Below are positions 17,669 to 26,029 of a DNA stretch of 64,000 nt, in pieces. The stretch covers positions 160,679-224,678 of the forward strand of contig JANQRP010000016.1 in the NCBI GenBank assembly GCA_028284495.1, given 5' to 3'. The position numbers and the translations under genes are program-made. The DNA comes from Longimicrobiales bacterium (GTDB taxonomy: Bacteria; Gemmatimonadota; Gemmatimonadetes; Longimicrobiales; Gaopeijiaceae). Within the stretch, counting starts at the first letter, position 1, and every line of letters begins with the position of its first letter. The notes below the pieces were generated by a model, which was not told the origin of the DNA, made no database searches, and was given only the letters and a program-made list of their open reading frames with translations.

Positions 17669-18522
17669 CGCGAGGCGCGGAACTCCCGGATGGCTGCCAC
17701 GGTGAGGCCCGTGCGGAAGGCCACGACCTTCCGCCCCAGTTCCTGCGTCCACTCGAGGTCGGAGACGTCGATCCCGTTGATGGACGCGAGTCCGGCCGCG
17801 AGACGCTGCTCATGCCGAATCACCTCGGGGTCGTGGACCGACAGGATCGAGGTGATCGACAACTCGTCGTGGATCCCGTCGGACCCGCTGCTGGCCTGGT
17901 ACTCCATTTCCTCCGGAATGCCCAGCTCCTCCTGGATGTACTGCCGCACCTGCGCGTGGTTGTAGAACTCGGCCACGTGGTGGAAGACCGCGGGGTCGCC
18001 CCCGTACGTCGCATTGAGCGCGTCCGCCGCCGCCTGCTGCCCGCGCTGGTTCCCGCCGCTGTCACCCAGGTAGTAGATCTCGGTGAACCCCATCCCGCGC
18101 AGGCTGTCGCCGATGTCGGTGAGCCATGCGACGTAGGTCTCCTGCGAGACCATCGGCCCCGTCGTGCCGATGCGCACGTCCCGACCGGGGCGTCCCGGCT
18201 CGAGCGTCACGATCGGCGCGACGAGCGTATTCCCGAGCTCCCGCGCGATCGCCTCACCCATCACCGCATTCGAGTAGTTGTGCTTGCCCGCCGCGAGGTA
18301 GGGGCCGTTCGACTCGACGCCGCCGGTGAGGACGAGAGCCGTCGTCGCACCCGCCGCGATGGCGTCGCGGGTTTCCATCCATGTCAATTCCTCGAGCCAC
18401 ACGCTGTCGAGCGCGTCGATCGGGCGCGGGGCGTCCGGCTCCTGGGCGTCGAGCGCGCCGGCGCTCCCCGCGGCGAGAACTGCGGCGGCGAGGGTGGCGA
18501 GGGTCGGAATCGTGCGGGTCAT
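17665..18522 (-). CDS. Secreted creatininase-family protein
   Basis: 285 residues with a Sec signal (ATLAAAVLAAGSAGALDAQ). The creatininase fold is recognisable from VLTGGVESNGPYLAAGKHNY, VAPIVTLEPG, YYLGDSGGNQRGQQAA and a C-terminal helical region. In characterised creatininases the first motif is ExHGxHLPLxTD; here the metal-binding His is Asn (ESNGPY) and the Asp position reads HN, so the metal site differs and activity may not be amidohydrolysis of creatinine. It is followed by the diguanylate cyclase with a four-base overlap. Confidence 0.82.
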   Translation of the reverse strand: MTRTIPTLATLAAAVLAAGSAGALDAQEPDAPRPIDALDSVWLEELTWMETRDAIAAGATTALVLTGGVESNGPYLAAGKHNYSNAVMGEAIARELGNTLVAPIVTLEPGRPGRDVRIGTTGPMVSQETYVAWLTDIGDSLRGMGFTEIYYLGDSGGNQRGQQAAADALNATYGGDPAVFHHVAEFYNHAQVRQYIQEELGIPEEMEYQASSGSDGIHDELSITSILSVHDPEVIRHEQRLAAGLASINGIDVSDLEWTQELGRKVVAFRTGLTVAAIREFRASR

Positions 18523-18556
18523 CGGGGTGGCTCCGGGTCGGGGGCGGGTGCTGCCC

Positions 18557-19165
18557 TCAGGATTCGTCGCGCCGGCGCCGAGCGCCAGTCGCGACCTCTT
18601 CGGAGGCCGAGTCGGTGCGGTCGAGCGCCGTGAGCACGAAGCGCTTCACCTCGTCCAGGTCGCACGTGTCCGGAACGTCGGCCGGCAGGCGCGGGATGTC
18701 GGAGCGATCCTCGACGAATGCGATCACCGGCCTCGCGTACCGCATCGCCAGGCCGACCTCGCTCGCGGTTCCGTCGCCGCCCGGCAACGCCACCACCACG
18801 GAGGACGAGAGCACGTTGATGTGGTTCCGCGACCGATCCTCGGTGCCGAACGGACCGCTGAGAGGAAGGTGCGTGAGGATCGGAAGCTCGACCCACGGAT
18901 TCGGATACCCCAGGCGCGTGACCCCCGGGTCGTCGTCGCCCGCCGGGCACACCCCGATCACCAGACCGGTCCGCCCGGGGACCCCCGCGAACGCTCGACT
19001 CACGGCCGTCATCGTGGCCCGCCCCGCGCCGGTGATCAGGTGGACGTCGAGCGTTCCGAGCCAGGCCCCGAGCGGGGCGGCGAGATGCTCGTGGGGGTCG
19101 CGGCTGGAGCCCATGACGCCCACGATCGGCAGCCGTCGGACCGGCGTCCGTCCATCGTCCGTCAC
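18557..19165 (-). CDS. SLOG-superfamily (TIGR00725/LOG-like) nucleotide-binding protein
   Basis: 202 residues with a Rossmann-like SLOG fold. The signature is VGVMGSSRDP at the start, LITGAGRATMTAVSRAF and VVALPGGDGTASEVGLAM, the counterpart of the PGGxGT-x-xE motif of LOG phosphoribohydrolases. Members bind nucleotides or hydrolyse cytokinin-type ribosides; the partner is unknown. The GTG start at 19165 overlaps the DUF1353 stop (GTGA). The gene sits 34 bases upstream of the creatininase gene. Confidence 0.82.
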   Translation of the reverse strand: MTDDGRTPVRRLPIVGVMGSSRDPHEHLAAPLGAWLGTLDVHLITGAGRATMTAVSRAFAGVPGRTGLVIGVCPAGDDDPGVTRLGYPNPWVELPILTHLPLSGPFGTEDRSRNHINVLSSSVVVALPGGDGTASEVGLAMRYARPVIAFVEDRSDIPRLPADVPDTCDLDEVKRFVLTALDRTDSASEEVATGARRRRDES

Positions 19166-19644
19166 GCGCCCCACCCCGCACGCCCGAATCGCTGCACGGC
19201 GAGGAAGGCCGAACGACGCCGGAGCTTCGACACCCCCTGCTCGCGCATGATGCGAGCGAAGAGGCGATCGGCGTCGCGCCGCGTCCACGGTGTGTCGATC
19301 GGCTCCCAGTCCGAGCCCCCGGTGGGCCGCCCGAGCGTCACGACCTCGCCGGCATGCCGGTAGAGCCAGTCGTGGAAGATCGAGGCCAGGCCCAGATCGA
19401 ACGGGGCCACGAGCGACCACAGCACGCGCGGAACACTGGCGAAGTCGTGCGTGAACCCCTCGGGCACGACCAGCGCGAGCGCCTCGTACCGTCCGTCCTC
19501 GGAGGCGTGGCACCAGACGTAGCGCGCGTCCTCCGTCAGGACGAAACAGTGGTTGTCGGGAAGGAGGCGCATCGCCGGCGATCCGATGATGCTGGCGCCC
19601 CCCGGGCACGGGAGTTCGGCCGCGCTCAGCTCGGGCGTCTGCAC
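19162..19644 (-). CDS. DUF1353 family protein
   Basis: 160 residues from a GTG at 19644. The DUF1353 core is VPEGFTHDFASVPRVLWSLVAP followed by ASIFHDWLY and an R-rich C-terminal helix (RRDADRLFARIMREQG). The domain is also found in phage and toxin-associated proteins; its function is not known. The start is uncertain: ATG at 19572 would remove about 24 residues, and neither start has a strong ribosome site. The GTG choice gives a 19-base overlap with the upstream lipoprotein gene. Confidence 0.72.
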   Translation of the reverse strand: MQTPELSAAELPCPGGASIIGSPAMRLLPDNHCFVLTEDARYVWCHASEDGRYEALALVVPEGFTHDFASVPRVLWSLVAPFDLGLASIFHDWLYRHAGEVVTLGRPTGGSDWEPIDTPWTRRDADRLFARIMREQGVSKLRRRSAFLAVQRFGRAGWGA

Positions 19645-20243
19645 CGACCCTGCTGCAGCTGGGCGCTCCAGCCGATGCCGTCCGGCTCGAGGCCGACCGC
19701 CTCGACGACCGCCTGCGCGATCTCGCGGGGCGAGCTCGGAAGCCGCGCCCACTCCAGATCGAAGATCCCGTTGATCGAGAGGGGCGTGTCGGACGCCACC
19801 AGGAGGAAGTACGTGCACGGGTGCGGATACACGAGCTCCTGCACGATGTAGGGCACGTACGGCTGCTGCAGGTCGTGCGTGCCGGCCGCGAAGCGCTCGC
19901 CCGGTACGGCGAACGGATCGGGCACCGAGTCGGGGTGCGGCCAGGGGTGACGCGAGCGGAAGTCCACCACCCGGTCGTTCACGATGTCGACCTGCCCCCC
20001 ATAGATGCTCTCGAGGCGCGACACCGGCACCAGCGGGTACTGCATCGAAAGGTCGTCGTCGATCGTGAACAGCGCGACGTAGGAGGCGTCGGCCAGCTCG
20101 ATCTCCAGAGGCCAGACGACGTTGCGGCTGAAGGACGACATCACCGGATCCGGACGCGGTCCGTCGGTAATGGAAACCGGATACGCCGTACAGGCGGCCA
20201 GGCCGAGGGTCAGCGCCGCGACTGCAGTCCGCGCACGGCTCAT
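19626..20243 (-). CDS. Predicted lipoprotein, hypothetical
   Basis: 205 residues. The signal AALTLGLAACTAYP ends in a lipobox cysteine. The mature region starts with short beta-strands (PLEIELADASYVALFTIDDDLSMQYPLVPVSR), typical of surface or periplasmic DUF4384-like sensors, and ends in a helix-rich segment containing YFLLVASDTPLSINGIFD. The assignment beyond lipoprotein is a guess. The ATG overlaps the Spy-like gene stop (ATGA). Confidence 0.75.
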   Translation of the reverse strand: MSRARTAVAALTLGLAACTAYPVSITDGPRPDPVMSSFSRNVVWPLEIELADASYVALFTIDDDLSMQYPLVPVSRLESIYGGQVDIVNDRVVDFRSRHPWPHPDSVPDPFAVPGERFAAGTHDLQQPYVPYIVQELVYPHPCTYFLLVASDTPLSINGIFDLEWARLPSSPREIAQAVVEAVGLEPDGIGWSAQLQQGRCRRPS

Positions 20244-20767
20244 CCGGTGCCGTAGCCTCGCGCCATCCGGTAGTGCGCCCGCTGCTCCTCGGTGAGAAGC
20301 GGGTACACGTCCAGGTGGGCCTTCAGGTGTGCGATACGCAGTGCCCCGCGCGCTCGGGCGACGTCCCCGACCAGCGCGTCGAGAAGCGCCGGGTCGATGG
20401 CGGCGTCCGCGAAGGCCGCGTCGAGCGCTCGCTCCGCCTCGACGATCTCCGCGCCGAGCGCCCGCGCCTCGGTCTGCATGCGGTCGAAGACCTCCTGCAC
20501 CGCGGTCCGCTGAGCGTCGGTCAGCGAGAGCATCTCGCCCATGTCCAGCACGTGACGTGGTCCGGGATAGCCGTTCAGCTCGGCGGCCAGCGCCATCTGC
20601 ATCCCGGCACCCGCGAGCAGACCTTCGACGTCCTCTGCGGAGAGCGCCTTGATCTCGCGGCCATCGAAATCCGCGTAGGGGGAGGCGTGCTGCCCGTGCT
20701 GGTGCGCCTGAGCCGAGAGCGAGGGGGCGAGAAGCGCGAGTGCCGTCAGAGTGGTGAGGGTCTTCAT
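20240..20767 (-). CDS. Spy/CpxP-like periplasmic protein
   Basis: 175 residues. A Sec signal (LTALALLAPSLSAQA) is followed by a short His-rich segment (HQHGQHAS) and an all-helical domain with two LT-type motifs (LSLTDAQRTAVQEVF and LLTEEQRAHY). This pattern is shared by Spy/CpxP/CnrX proteins, which act as periplasmic chaperones or metal sensors. The His-rich N-terminus favours metal binding. First gene of a tight run that continues through at least 18557. Confidence 0.78.
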   Translation of the reverse strand: MKTLTTLTALALLAPSLSAQAHQHGQHASPYADFDGREIKALSAEDVEGLLAGAGMQMALAAELNGYPGPRHVLDMGEMLSLTDAQRTAVQEVFDRMQTEARALGAEIVEAERALDAAFADAAIDPALLDALVGDVARARGALRIAHLKAHLDVYPLLTEEQRAHYRMARGYGTG

Positions 20768-20783
20768 GTCGATGCGTCGGATG

Positions 20784-21326
20784 TCAGTTCATGCTCGGGT
20801 CGAAGGGCATGCGGGCGATATGGTGGTACTCCGGGCCCTTCCGGCGGAGCACACGGCTCCACAGCGTCTCCGGGTCCTCGTCGAACACGTCGTCCTCGCG
20901 GGCGGGATCGACGATCCAGGCGTCCTCCGCCAGCTCGGCTTCGAGCTGGCCCGGTGCCCAGCCGCTGTAACCGGCGTACACCCGTGCGCGGACGAGCTTC
21001 CATTTCAGGTCGTCGTCGACGTCGCCGGTGAGAAAGCCGATGCGGCCGATCACGGGGACGTCGGGCAGGTGCGGCTCGCCGAGCTCCGCCAGCAGCACCG
21101 GTGTCTCCTGCTGGACGGGTCCGCCCTCGAACAGCGGCTCGCCGTCCGCGACCAGACCGGCCAACGGCGGCACCGCTTCATCGACCCGGACGTCGAGGGG
21201 TCGGTTGATGACCACCCCCACCGCTCCGTCCGACCCGTGCTCCCCGATCAGCACGACGGTGTGCCGGAAGTTCGGGTCGTAGAGTCCTCCGCTGGAGATG
21301 AGGAGGTGTCCCTTGAGGGATTCCAT
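20784..21326 (-). CDS. YqgE/AlgH family protein
   Basis: 180 residues, the normal family length. Conserved segments are GHLLISSGGLYDPNFRHTVVLIGEHGSDGAVGVVINRPL, LFEGGPVQ and YAGYSGWAPGQLEAELAEDAWIV, all diagnostic. The cellular role is not settled (AlgH influences alginate regulation in Pseudomonas). ATG at 21326 begins exactly at the family N-terminus; the 21 codons upstream in the open frame are not conserved-looking. Confidence 0.92.
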   Translation of the reverse strand: MESLKGHLLISSGGLYDPNFRHTVVLIGEHGSDGAVGVVINRPLDVRVDEAVPPLAGLVADGEPLFEGGPVQQETPVLLAELGEPHLPDVPVIGRIGFLTGDVDDDLKWKLVRARVYAGYSGWAPGQLEAELAEDAWIVDPAREDDVFDEDPETLWSRVLRRKGPEYHHIARMPFDPSMN

Positions 21327-21422
21327 GGACGCGGGCGGGGGGAATGGGGATGCCGACTCGAGGATGGCGGTTGCGTGGACGTGACGCACGAATCGTAGCG
21401 GACGCGGGCGGGGCAGGTTCCG

Positions 21423-21995
21423 TCAGGCGACTCCGGCCTCGAGATCCTCGATGAGCTTGCGGATCCTGCGTTCCCGGGTGTCTTCCCGCTTCGCACTCAT
21501 CACCCAGTGCGAGACCCGGCGGACGTAGCCGGGAGGCCGGCTCGACCAGTCGGCCCACGCCGTCGCGCTGGCGCGGATCCGGTCCTCGTACTCGGAGGAG
21601 AGCTCGACCGGGCGCTGCTGTTCGAAGGAGTAGGTGCCGGTCTTCTCCTCGGTACGCCGCGAGTAGGCGAGGGCTCCCGCCGGATGGATCCTTCCCGCGG
21701 CTTCCATCGCGGCGTACCGCTCCATGTTGCGCAGGCTCCACGTACTCCCCTCGCGACGCGGCGTGAAGCGCACGCAGTAGGCCTCGTCGTCGACCTTCCT
21801 CCGGATCCCGTCGATCCACCCGAAGCACAGCGCGACGTCGACCGTCTCCTCCCATGTCACGCTCGCCCTGCCGGTGGCCTTCTTCCAGTACCCGACCCAC
21901 AGCACGTCCCGGGCCTCGTGGTGCTCCTCGAGCCACGCACGGAAGTCCTCGGGCGTGTCGAAATGCGTGACGTCGAACGGCACGAGGCCCGCCAC
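21423..21995 (-). CDS. YdeI/OmpD-associated family protein
   Basis: 190 residues. The family pattern is clear: FRAWLEEHHEARDVLWVGYWKKATG, VTWEETVDVALCFGWIDGIRRKVDDEAYCVRFTPRREGSTWS, a central RIHPAGALAY and a basic C-terminal helix (YVRRVSHWVMSAKREDTRERRIRKLIEDL). Function is uncertain; members are linked to bacteriocin resistance or cationic-peptide response. ATG at 21995. Confidence 0.88.
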   Translation of the reverse strand: MAGLVPFDVTHFDTPEDFRAWLEEHHEARDVLWVGYWKKATGRASVTWEETVDVALCFGWIDGIRRKVDDEAYCVRFTPRREGSTWSLRNMERYAAMEAAGRIHPAGALAYSRRTEEKTGTYSFEQQRPVELSSEYEDRIRASATAWADWSSRPPGYVRRVSHWVMSAKREDTRERRIRKLIEDLEAGVA

Positions 21996-22040
21996 GGTCA
22001 GCCGGCCCGTGAGAAGCGTCGGGTGGGAAGCTCCATACCG

Positions 22041-22898
22041 CTACATCCCGCTGAGGCCGAGCGCGGCCTCTCCGCCGCCCTGCTTCCATGCGTCGAACCG
22101 CATCCGGAGCGTCTCGACCGGGTTGGGGCTCTCGGTGGCCGAGGTGTTCTCGTCATCCACGTCGATCCACAGCGAGTAGTCGCCGTCCGAGTGACCCTCA
22201 CCGACCGGGTCCTCGGGCTTCGCCGCGGCGATGTACGCCACGTGGGCGCTCCGGTGGTCGCAGTCCATCTCCGTTTCGGGCACCGGCTGGGTGCGGCAGG
22301 AGCATCGGCTGTCGCCACCCGCGTTGTCCGCGGCGATCATGCCCGCCATCACGCGGTCCAGGACCGTCCCGTCCGATGCGAGGAACGCCTCGACGGCCTC
22401 GAGGACGACCTGGTCCGACGCCAGGATATTGCCCTGGACGGCGTAGTAGATGCCCTCGCCGGTGACCTCGCCCTGCATGCCGAGCGACGCGTAGCCGTTG
22501 GACGACCCGCTGAATCCCGCGGCGCGTCCCTGCAGGTCCACGATGCCGAACTGGCGACTCTGGAAGCGCGGGTCCTCGGACAGCATCCGGATGATCTCGT
22601 CGGGGTCGGTCCCCGCCTGGATCTCGCGAAAGATGAGATTCTGGTTCTCCCTCGAACTGTCCACGCCCGCCTGCGCGGCGGCCACACCGACTCCCGGCAC
22701 GACCACGGCCTGGATGCCCTTGAGGCCGCCGCGTGTCCGGAGGCCCTCCGCGCTGACGCACGTGGCGGACGCGATGACGACCAGGCCGGTGCGCATGTCC
22801 ACCGCCACGATCGACCAGGTGGCGGACAGCGGCGCGGCAACGAAGAGCAGGAGCGCCGCGCCGAGGGTGGCGACGGCGTGACGGGCGAGTCGAATCAT
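22041..22898 (-). CDS. Secreted DUF1028 family protein (Ntn-hydrolase-like)
   Basis: 285 residues. A Sec signal (ATLGAALLLFVAAPLSATW) leads into the DUF1028 domain: TWSIVAVDMRTGLVVIASATC, GIQAVVVPGVGVAAAQAGVD, QFGIVDLQGRAAGFSG and YAVQGNILASDQVV. DUF1028 proteins resemble N-terminal-nucleophile hydrolases, with an unknown substrate. The C-terminal ~60 residues are an extra Cys/His/Asp segment (SRCSCRTQPVPETEMDCDH). GGAGG precedes ATG 22898; the longer open frame is a shadow. Confidence 0.87.
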   Translation of the reverse strand: MIRLARHAVATLGAALLLFVAAPLSATWSIVAVDMRTGLVVIASATCVSAEGLRTRGGLKGIQAVVVPGVGVAAAQAGVDSSRENQNLIFREIQAGTDPDEIIRMLSEDPRFQSRQFGIVDLQGRAAGFSGSSNGYASLGMQGEVTGEGIYYAVQGNILASDQVVLEAVEAFLASDGTVLDRVMAGMIAADNAGGDSRCSCRTQPVPETEMDCDHRSAHVAYIAAAKPEDPVGEGHSDGDYSLWIDVDDENTSATESPNPVETLRMRFDAWKQGGGEAALGLSGM

Positions 22899-23040
22899 CG
22901 AAGAACCTCCGGGCGTGTGGGGTCGGATGCGCCAACGTGGAGCGGCGCGACGCGACGGACAAGCGCGGCGTGCGTGAGCGGCGGCCGCGGCGCGACGCGG
23001 GAAGCTCGGCGGCGCCAGCACCATGGCAAAAATGGTAACT

Positions 23041-23055
23041 CCAAGTCGGACTTGG
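23041..23055. promoter_or_regulatory. 15-bp palindrome CCAAGTCGGACTTGG in a divergent intergenic region
   Basis: The palindrome lies in the only A+T-richer patch of the 298-bp space between the divergent DUF1028 (start 22898) and kinase-like (start 23197) genes. It could be an operator for either gene. No confident -35/-10 pair was assigned. Confidence 0.5.
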
Positions 23056-23153
23056 TATTGTGATTCTTCACCCGGCGTTCCGGCTGGCGCGTCGACGGGG
23101 GGCGGACGAACGTGAGGCAGCCTGCTTTCCGGCGCGCGCCCGACCACGCCGAG

Positions 23154-23201
23154 CTCCGACATCCATGTCCTCCGACATCCATGTCCTCCGACATCCATGT
23201 C
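23154..23201. repeat. Three tandem 16-bp copies (CTCCGACATCCATGTC) ending at a start codon
   Basis: Three exact head-to-tail copies. Each contains an ATG, but the copies are 16 bases apart, so only the third ATG (23197) is in frame with the downstream gene. Gain or loss of a copy would leave the gene intact but change its leader. Confidence 0.95.
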
Positions 23202-24135
23202 CACAGACCTTCCCCACGCACTGGCCGCGGCGATTTCGAGGCAGCTCGAATCCGGCGAGCCGACGTCGTTCCGCCGAGTCGGCGGCGGCGACATCAACCT
23301 CGCCGGGGTCGTCGAGACGTCGTCCGGCGACCGACTCTTCCTCAAGTGGAACCCTGCCGCTCCGGTCGGTCTGTTTCACGCGGAGGCCGACGGCCTGGAC
23401 GCGCTTCGGGCCGCGGCCGACGACAACGTGGTGGTGCCGGCGGTTCGGGGCTTCGGCGAAGCGGAGGGCGTGTCCTGGCTGCTGACGGACTACATCGAAC
23501 GGGGCGGCGGGCGACCCGAGGGCGGACGACACGTCGCATCCGAGGGCGGGCAGCCGGGCTGGGGAGCCCGGCTCGGGCGGGGCCTCGCGGCGATCCACCG
23601 GGATCGAGGGGGCGGCTTCGGATGGAGCCGCGACAACTTCATCGGGCACCTGCCGCAGGCGAACGCCCCGACCGAGGACTGGGCGTCGTTCTGGCGTGAC
23701 CGGCGCATCGGGCCGCAGCTCCGGGCGGCCGCAGAGTCCGGGCACCTGCGCGGTCGGCAGCTCGCGGGCCTCGACCGGCTCCTCGACCGGACCTCCGAGG
23801 CGCTGGCCGGGGCCGACGCCGACGGACCATCACTCCTTCACGGTGATCTCTGGGGCGGCAACGTGATGGAGGCGGCCGCCGGCCGGGCGGCGGTCTACGA
23901 TCCGGCGGTCTACCGGGGGCACCGCGAGGTCGACCTGGCCATGTCCGAGCTCTTCGGGTTCCCCGGAGACTTCCTCCCGGCGTACCTGGAGGTCTGGCCG
24001 GTGCCCGAAGCGTATGCGTCCCATCGGCGGGACCTCTATCAGCTCTACTACCTGCTCGCGCATGTGAATCTGTTCGGGGCGGGCTACGTCGCGCCGAGTC
24101 TTGCGGCCGCCCGGCGGGTGCTGGCGGTGGTGTAG
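23197..24135 (+). CDS. Fructosamine kinase/ketosamine-3-kinase family protein
   Basis: 312 residues. The APH-like kinase fold is recognisable: RRVGGGDINLAGVVETSSGDRLFLKWN, GLFHAEADGLDAL, LLTDYI, LLHGDLWGGNVM (catalytic HGDLxxxN loop), AVYDPAVYRGHREVDLAMSELFGF (the DP-x-x-YxGxRExDLAM motif typical of ketosamine-3-kinases). The enzyme phosphorylates fructosamines on glycated proteins or small amines for repair. No obvious ribosome site lies before ATG 23197 because the 16-bp repeat sits there. Confidence 0.9.
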   Translation: MSTDLPHALAAAISRQLESGEPTSFRRVGGGDINLAGVVETSSGDRLFLKWNPAAPVGLFHAEADGLDALRAAADDNVVVPAVRGFGEAEGVSWLLTDYIERGGGRPEGGRHVASEGGQPGWGARLGRGLAAIHRDRGGGFGWSRDNFIGHLPQANAPTEDWASFWRDRRIGPQLRAAAESGHLRGRQLAGLDRLLDRTSEALAGADADGPSLLHGDLWGGNVMEAAAGRAAVYDPAVYRGHREVDLAMSELFGFPGDFLPAYLEVWPVPEAYASHRRDLYQLYYLLAHVNLFGAGYVAPSLAAARRVLAVV

Positions 24136-24193
24136 CGACGGGCGGCAATTCGAAAATCAGAACGTATATTCTGTATCGGGTTGAAGCTGCACA

Positions 24194-24212
24194 GGGCGGG
24201 ACGATTCCGCCC
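24194..24212. terminator. Hairpin between convergent genes
   Basis: GGGCGG and CCGCCC flank a seven-base loop between the convergent stops at 24135 and 24269. No T-run is present. A second, weaker inverted repeat (CAGAA...TTCTG) lies about 40 bases to the left. Confidence 0.5.
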
Positions 24213-24268
24213 CCGTCGGCTCGGTCCCGTTCCTGCGCGCCCCGCGCGATCCCGCATCTACCGCTGGA

Positions 24269-24916
24269 TCAGTGCCTGGGGCGATCCGCCGCGGACCGAG
24301 CCCGCAGACGCTCGGCGGCCATCCGGAGCCCGGCCTCGTCGTCGACGTCCAGGAGCACCCCGGGGTCGTCGATCGGAACCTCCAGAACGGATGCCTCGTG
24401 GACCGCCAGCAGCGGACGGGCTCCGATGTCCCCCTCGAGCGAGGCGAAATCGCGGGCGAGCGCGGACGGCCATACCACGGGGTGTCCACGCGTGCCCCCA
24501 TGCGTCGGGACCAGAATCCGGCCCGCCGACCAGGCGGCGGCGAGCGCCAGATAGTGAGACGTTCGCGCGAGGGGCATGTCGGCCAGGGCGACCGCCACGG
24601 CGTCGTGCGGACCCTCCAGCGCCTCGACGCCCGCACGGAGCGAGGTGGACATGCCGTCCGGCCAGTCGGGGTTCCGCACCCACGAGACTCCGTGAGGCAG
24701 GAGGGCCTCGACCTCGGGCGCACGGTGCCCCGTGACCACCAGCACGGGACCGAGATCCGCCTGAAGCGCGGCGTCCACCGACCACTCCAGGACGGTCCGG
24801 CCCTCCAGGACCTCGAGGAGCTTGTGGGCGTCGCCCATGCGGCGCGACCGCCCTGCCGCGAGCACGAGCGTGGAAATCGCGGGGCGTCGTGGTAGCGTCG
24901 CCCCCGGCCGCGTCAT
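24269..24916 (-). CDS. MocA/MobA-like nucleotidyltransferase
   Basis: 215 residues of an NTP_transf_3 enzyme. STLVLAAGRSRRMGDAHKLLEVLEGRTVLEWSVDAAL is the nucleotide-binding signature, VRNPDWPDGMSTSLRAGVEAL and VALADMP (metal Asp) follow, and RGHPVVW matches MocA-type (molybdenum cofactor cytidylyltransferase) proteins. It probably attaches CMP to molybdopterin for xanthine-dehydrogenase-type enzymes. It overlaps the XdhC gene by four bases (ATGA), which fits joint action on a molybdoenzyme. No such enzyme is in the window. Confidence 0.82.
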   Translation of the reverse strand: MTRPGATLPRRPAISTLVLAAGRSRRMGDAHKLLEVLEGRTVLEWSVDAALQADLGPVLVVTGHRAPEVEALLPHGVSWVRNPDWPDGMSTSLRAGVEALEGPHDAVAVALADMPLARTSHYLALAAAWSAGRILVPTHGGTRGHPVVWPSALARDFASLEGDIGARPLLAVHEASVLEVPIDDPGVLLDVDDEAGLRMAAERLRARSAADRPRH

Positions 24917-26022
24917 CGCGAGGAGCGGAGCGCCTGGACGATTTCGGCCACCACCGCCACCGCGATCTCCTCGGGTGTGCGGGCGCCGATATCGAGACCG
25001 ATCGGCGCGTGGATGCGGGCGAGACGGTCCGCGGCGACACCGTCCGCCTCGAGCCGTTCCAGCCGCCGCGCGTGGGTGCGGGTACTGCCGAGGGCGCCGA
25101 CGTAGAACGCGTCGCTCGCGACGGCCTCGGCCAACCCCGGGTCGTCGAGCTTCGGATCGTGTGTGAGCGCCACGACCGCGGTCCGCCGATCGAGCCCCCG
25201 TCGCTCGAACGCGTCGGTCGGCCAGGCGTGGACCAGGTCGACACCGGGGAAACGTTCGGGGGTGGCGAACGCGGTCCGGGGGTCCACGACCACGACCTCG
25301 AAGCCGACCGCCCCGGCGAGCGTGGCGAGCGCCTGGGTGATGTGGACCGCGCCGATCACGATCACGCGGACCGGGGGGTTCACGGCGTGAAGGAATACCC
25401 GCCCGTCCGCCACCCCGAGCGTCTGGGAATGGTCCGCCACGAGCACGGAGCGGGCCGCGGCATGGACGTCGGCCGTGGCGCCGGGACCCCCGTCCCCTTC
25501 TGCGTTCCGGGGAGTAACGGTAACGATACTGTGATCGCCCGATCGCGCGTCGAACACCGTGTGTGTACCGGAGGTCAGGTCGGTTGCCACGACGCGCGCC
25601 GCCTCACGGTCGGAGTCGAGCGCCAGAGCCTCCAGCAGGTCGCTCCCGTCGAGTCGTTCGACGTACACCTCGACCGTCCCGCCACAGGCGAGCCCGACCT
25701 CCCAGGCGTCCTCGTTCGAGACACCGTACTCGAGCAGGCGTGGAGTGCCGTCGGCGAGCACGCCGAGCGCTTCCTCCACCACAGCGGTTTCGACGCAGCC
25801 TCCGGAGACGGATCCCTCGAACCCGCCGCGCTCGTTCACGCACATGATCGAACCCGGGCGGCGCGGAGAGGAGCCCCACGTGCCGACCACGCGAGCCATC
25901 GCCACGCCGAGGCCGGCATCCAGCCACGCGCGCGCGGCATGCAGCGCGTCTGCCGCTCCGCCCCCGAGCGCAGCGCCCGGACCCGCAGCGGGCCGGTCCA
26001 CCCCGCGGTCCCCTGCGGTCAC
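24913..26022 (-). CDS. xdhC: XdhC family molybdoenzyme maturation protein
   Basis: 369 residues. The N-terminal XdhC/CoxI part has ARVVGTWGSSPRRPGSIMCV, GSVSGGCVETAVVEEAL and GLACGGTVEVYVE. The C-terminal Rossmann part has VIVIGAVHITQALATLA, VVDPRTAFATPERFPGVD, VALTHDPKLDDPGL and the closing GARTPEEIAVAVVAEIV. XdhC binds sulfurated molybdenum cofactor and delivers it to xanthine dehydrogenase-type enzymes. The start is taken at GTG 26022 (8 bases from the NRPS stop); the longer frame overlaps the NRPS gene. It may be co-transcribed with the NRPS by proximity alone. Confidence 0.88.
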   Translation of the reverse strand: MTAGDRGVDRPAAGPGAALGGGAADALHAARAWLDAGLGVAMARVVGTWGSSPRRPGSIMCVNERGGFEGSVSGGCVETAVVEEALGVLADGTPRLLEYGVSNEDAWEVGLACGGTVEVYVERLDGSDLLEALALDSDREAARVVATDLTSGTHTVFDARSGDHSIVTVTPRNAEGDGGPGATADVHAAARSVLVADHSQTLGVADGRVFLHAVNPPVRVIVIGAVHITQALATLAGAVGFEVVVVDPRTAFATPERFPGVDLVHAWPTDAFERRGLDRRTAVVALTHDPKLDDPGLAEAVASDAFYVGALGSTRTHARRLERLEADGVAADRLARIHAPIGLDIGARTPEEIAVAVVAEIVQALRSSR

Positions 26023-26029
26023 GGAGCCC

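Noticed and set aside
24150..24172. CAGAA...TTCTG inverted repeat as a LexA or other SOS box
   Set aside because: Too weak and located between convergent stops, away from any promoter.
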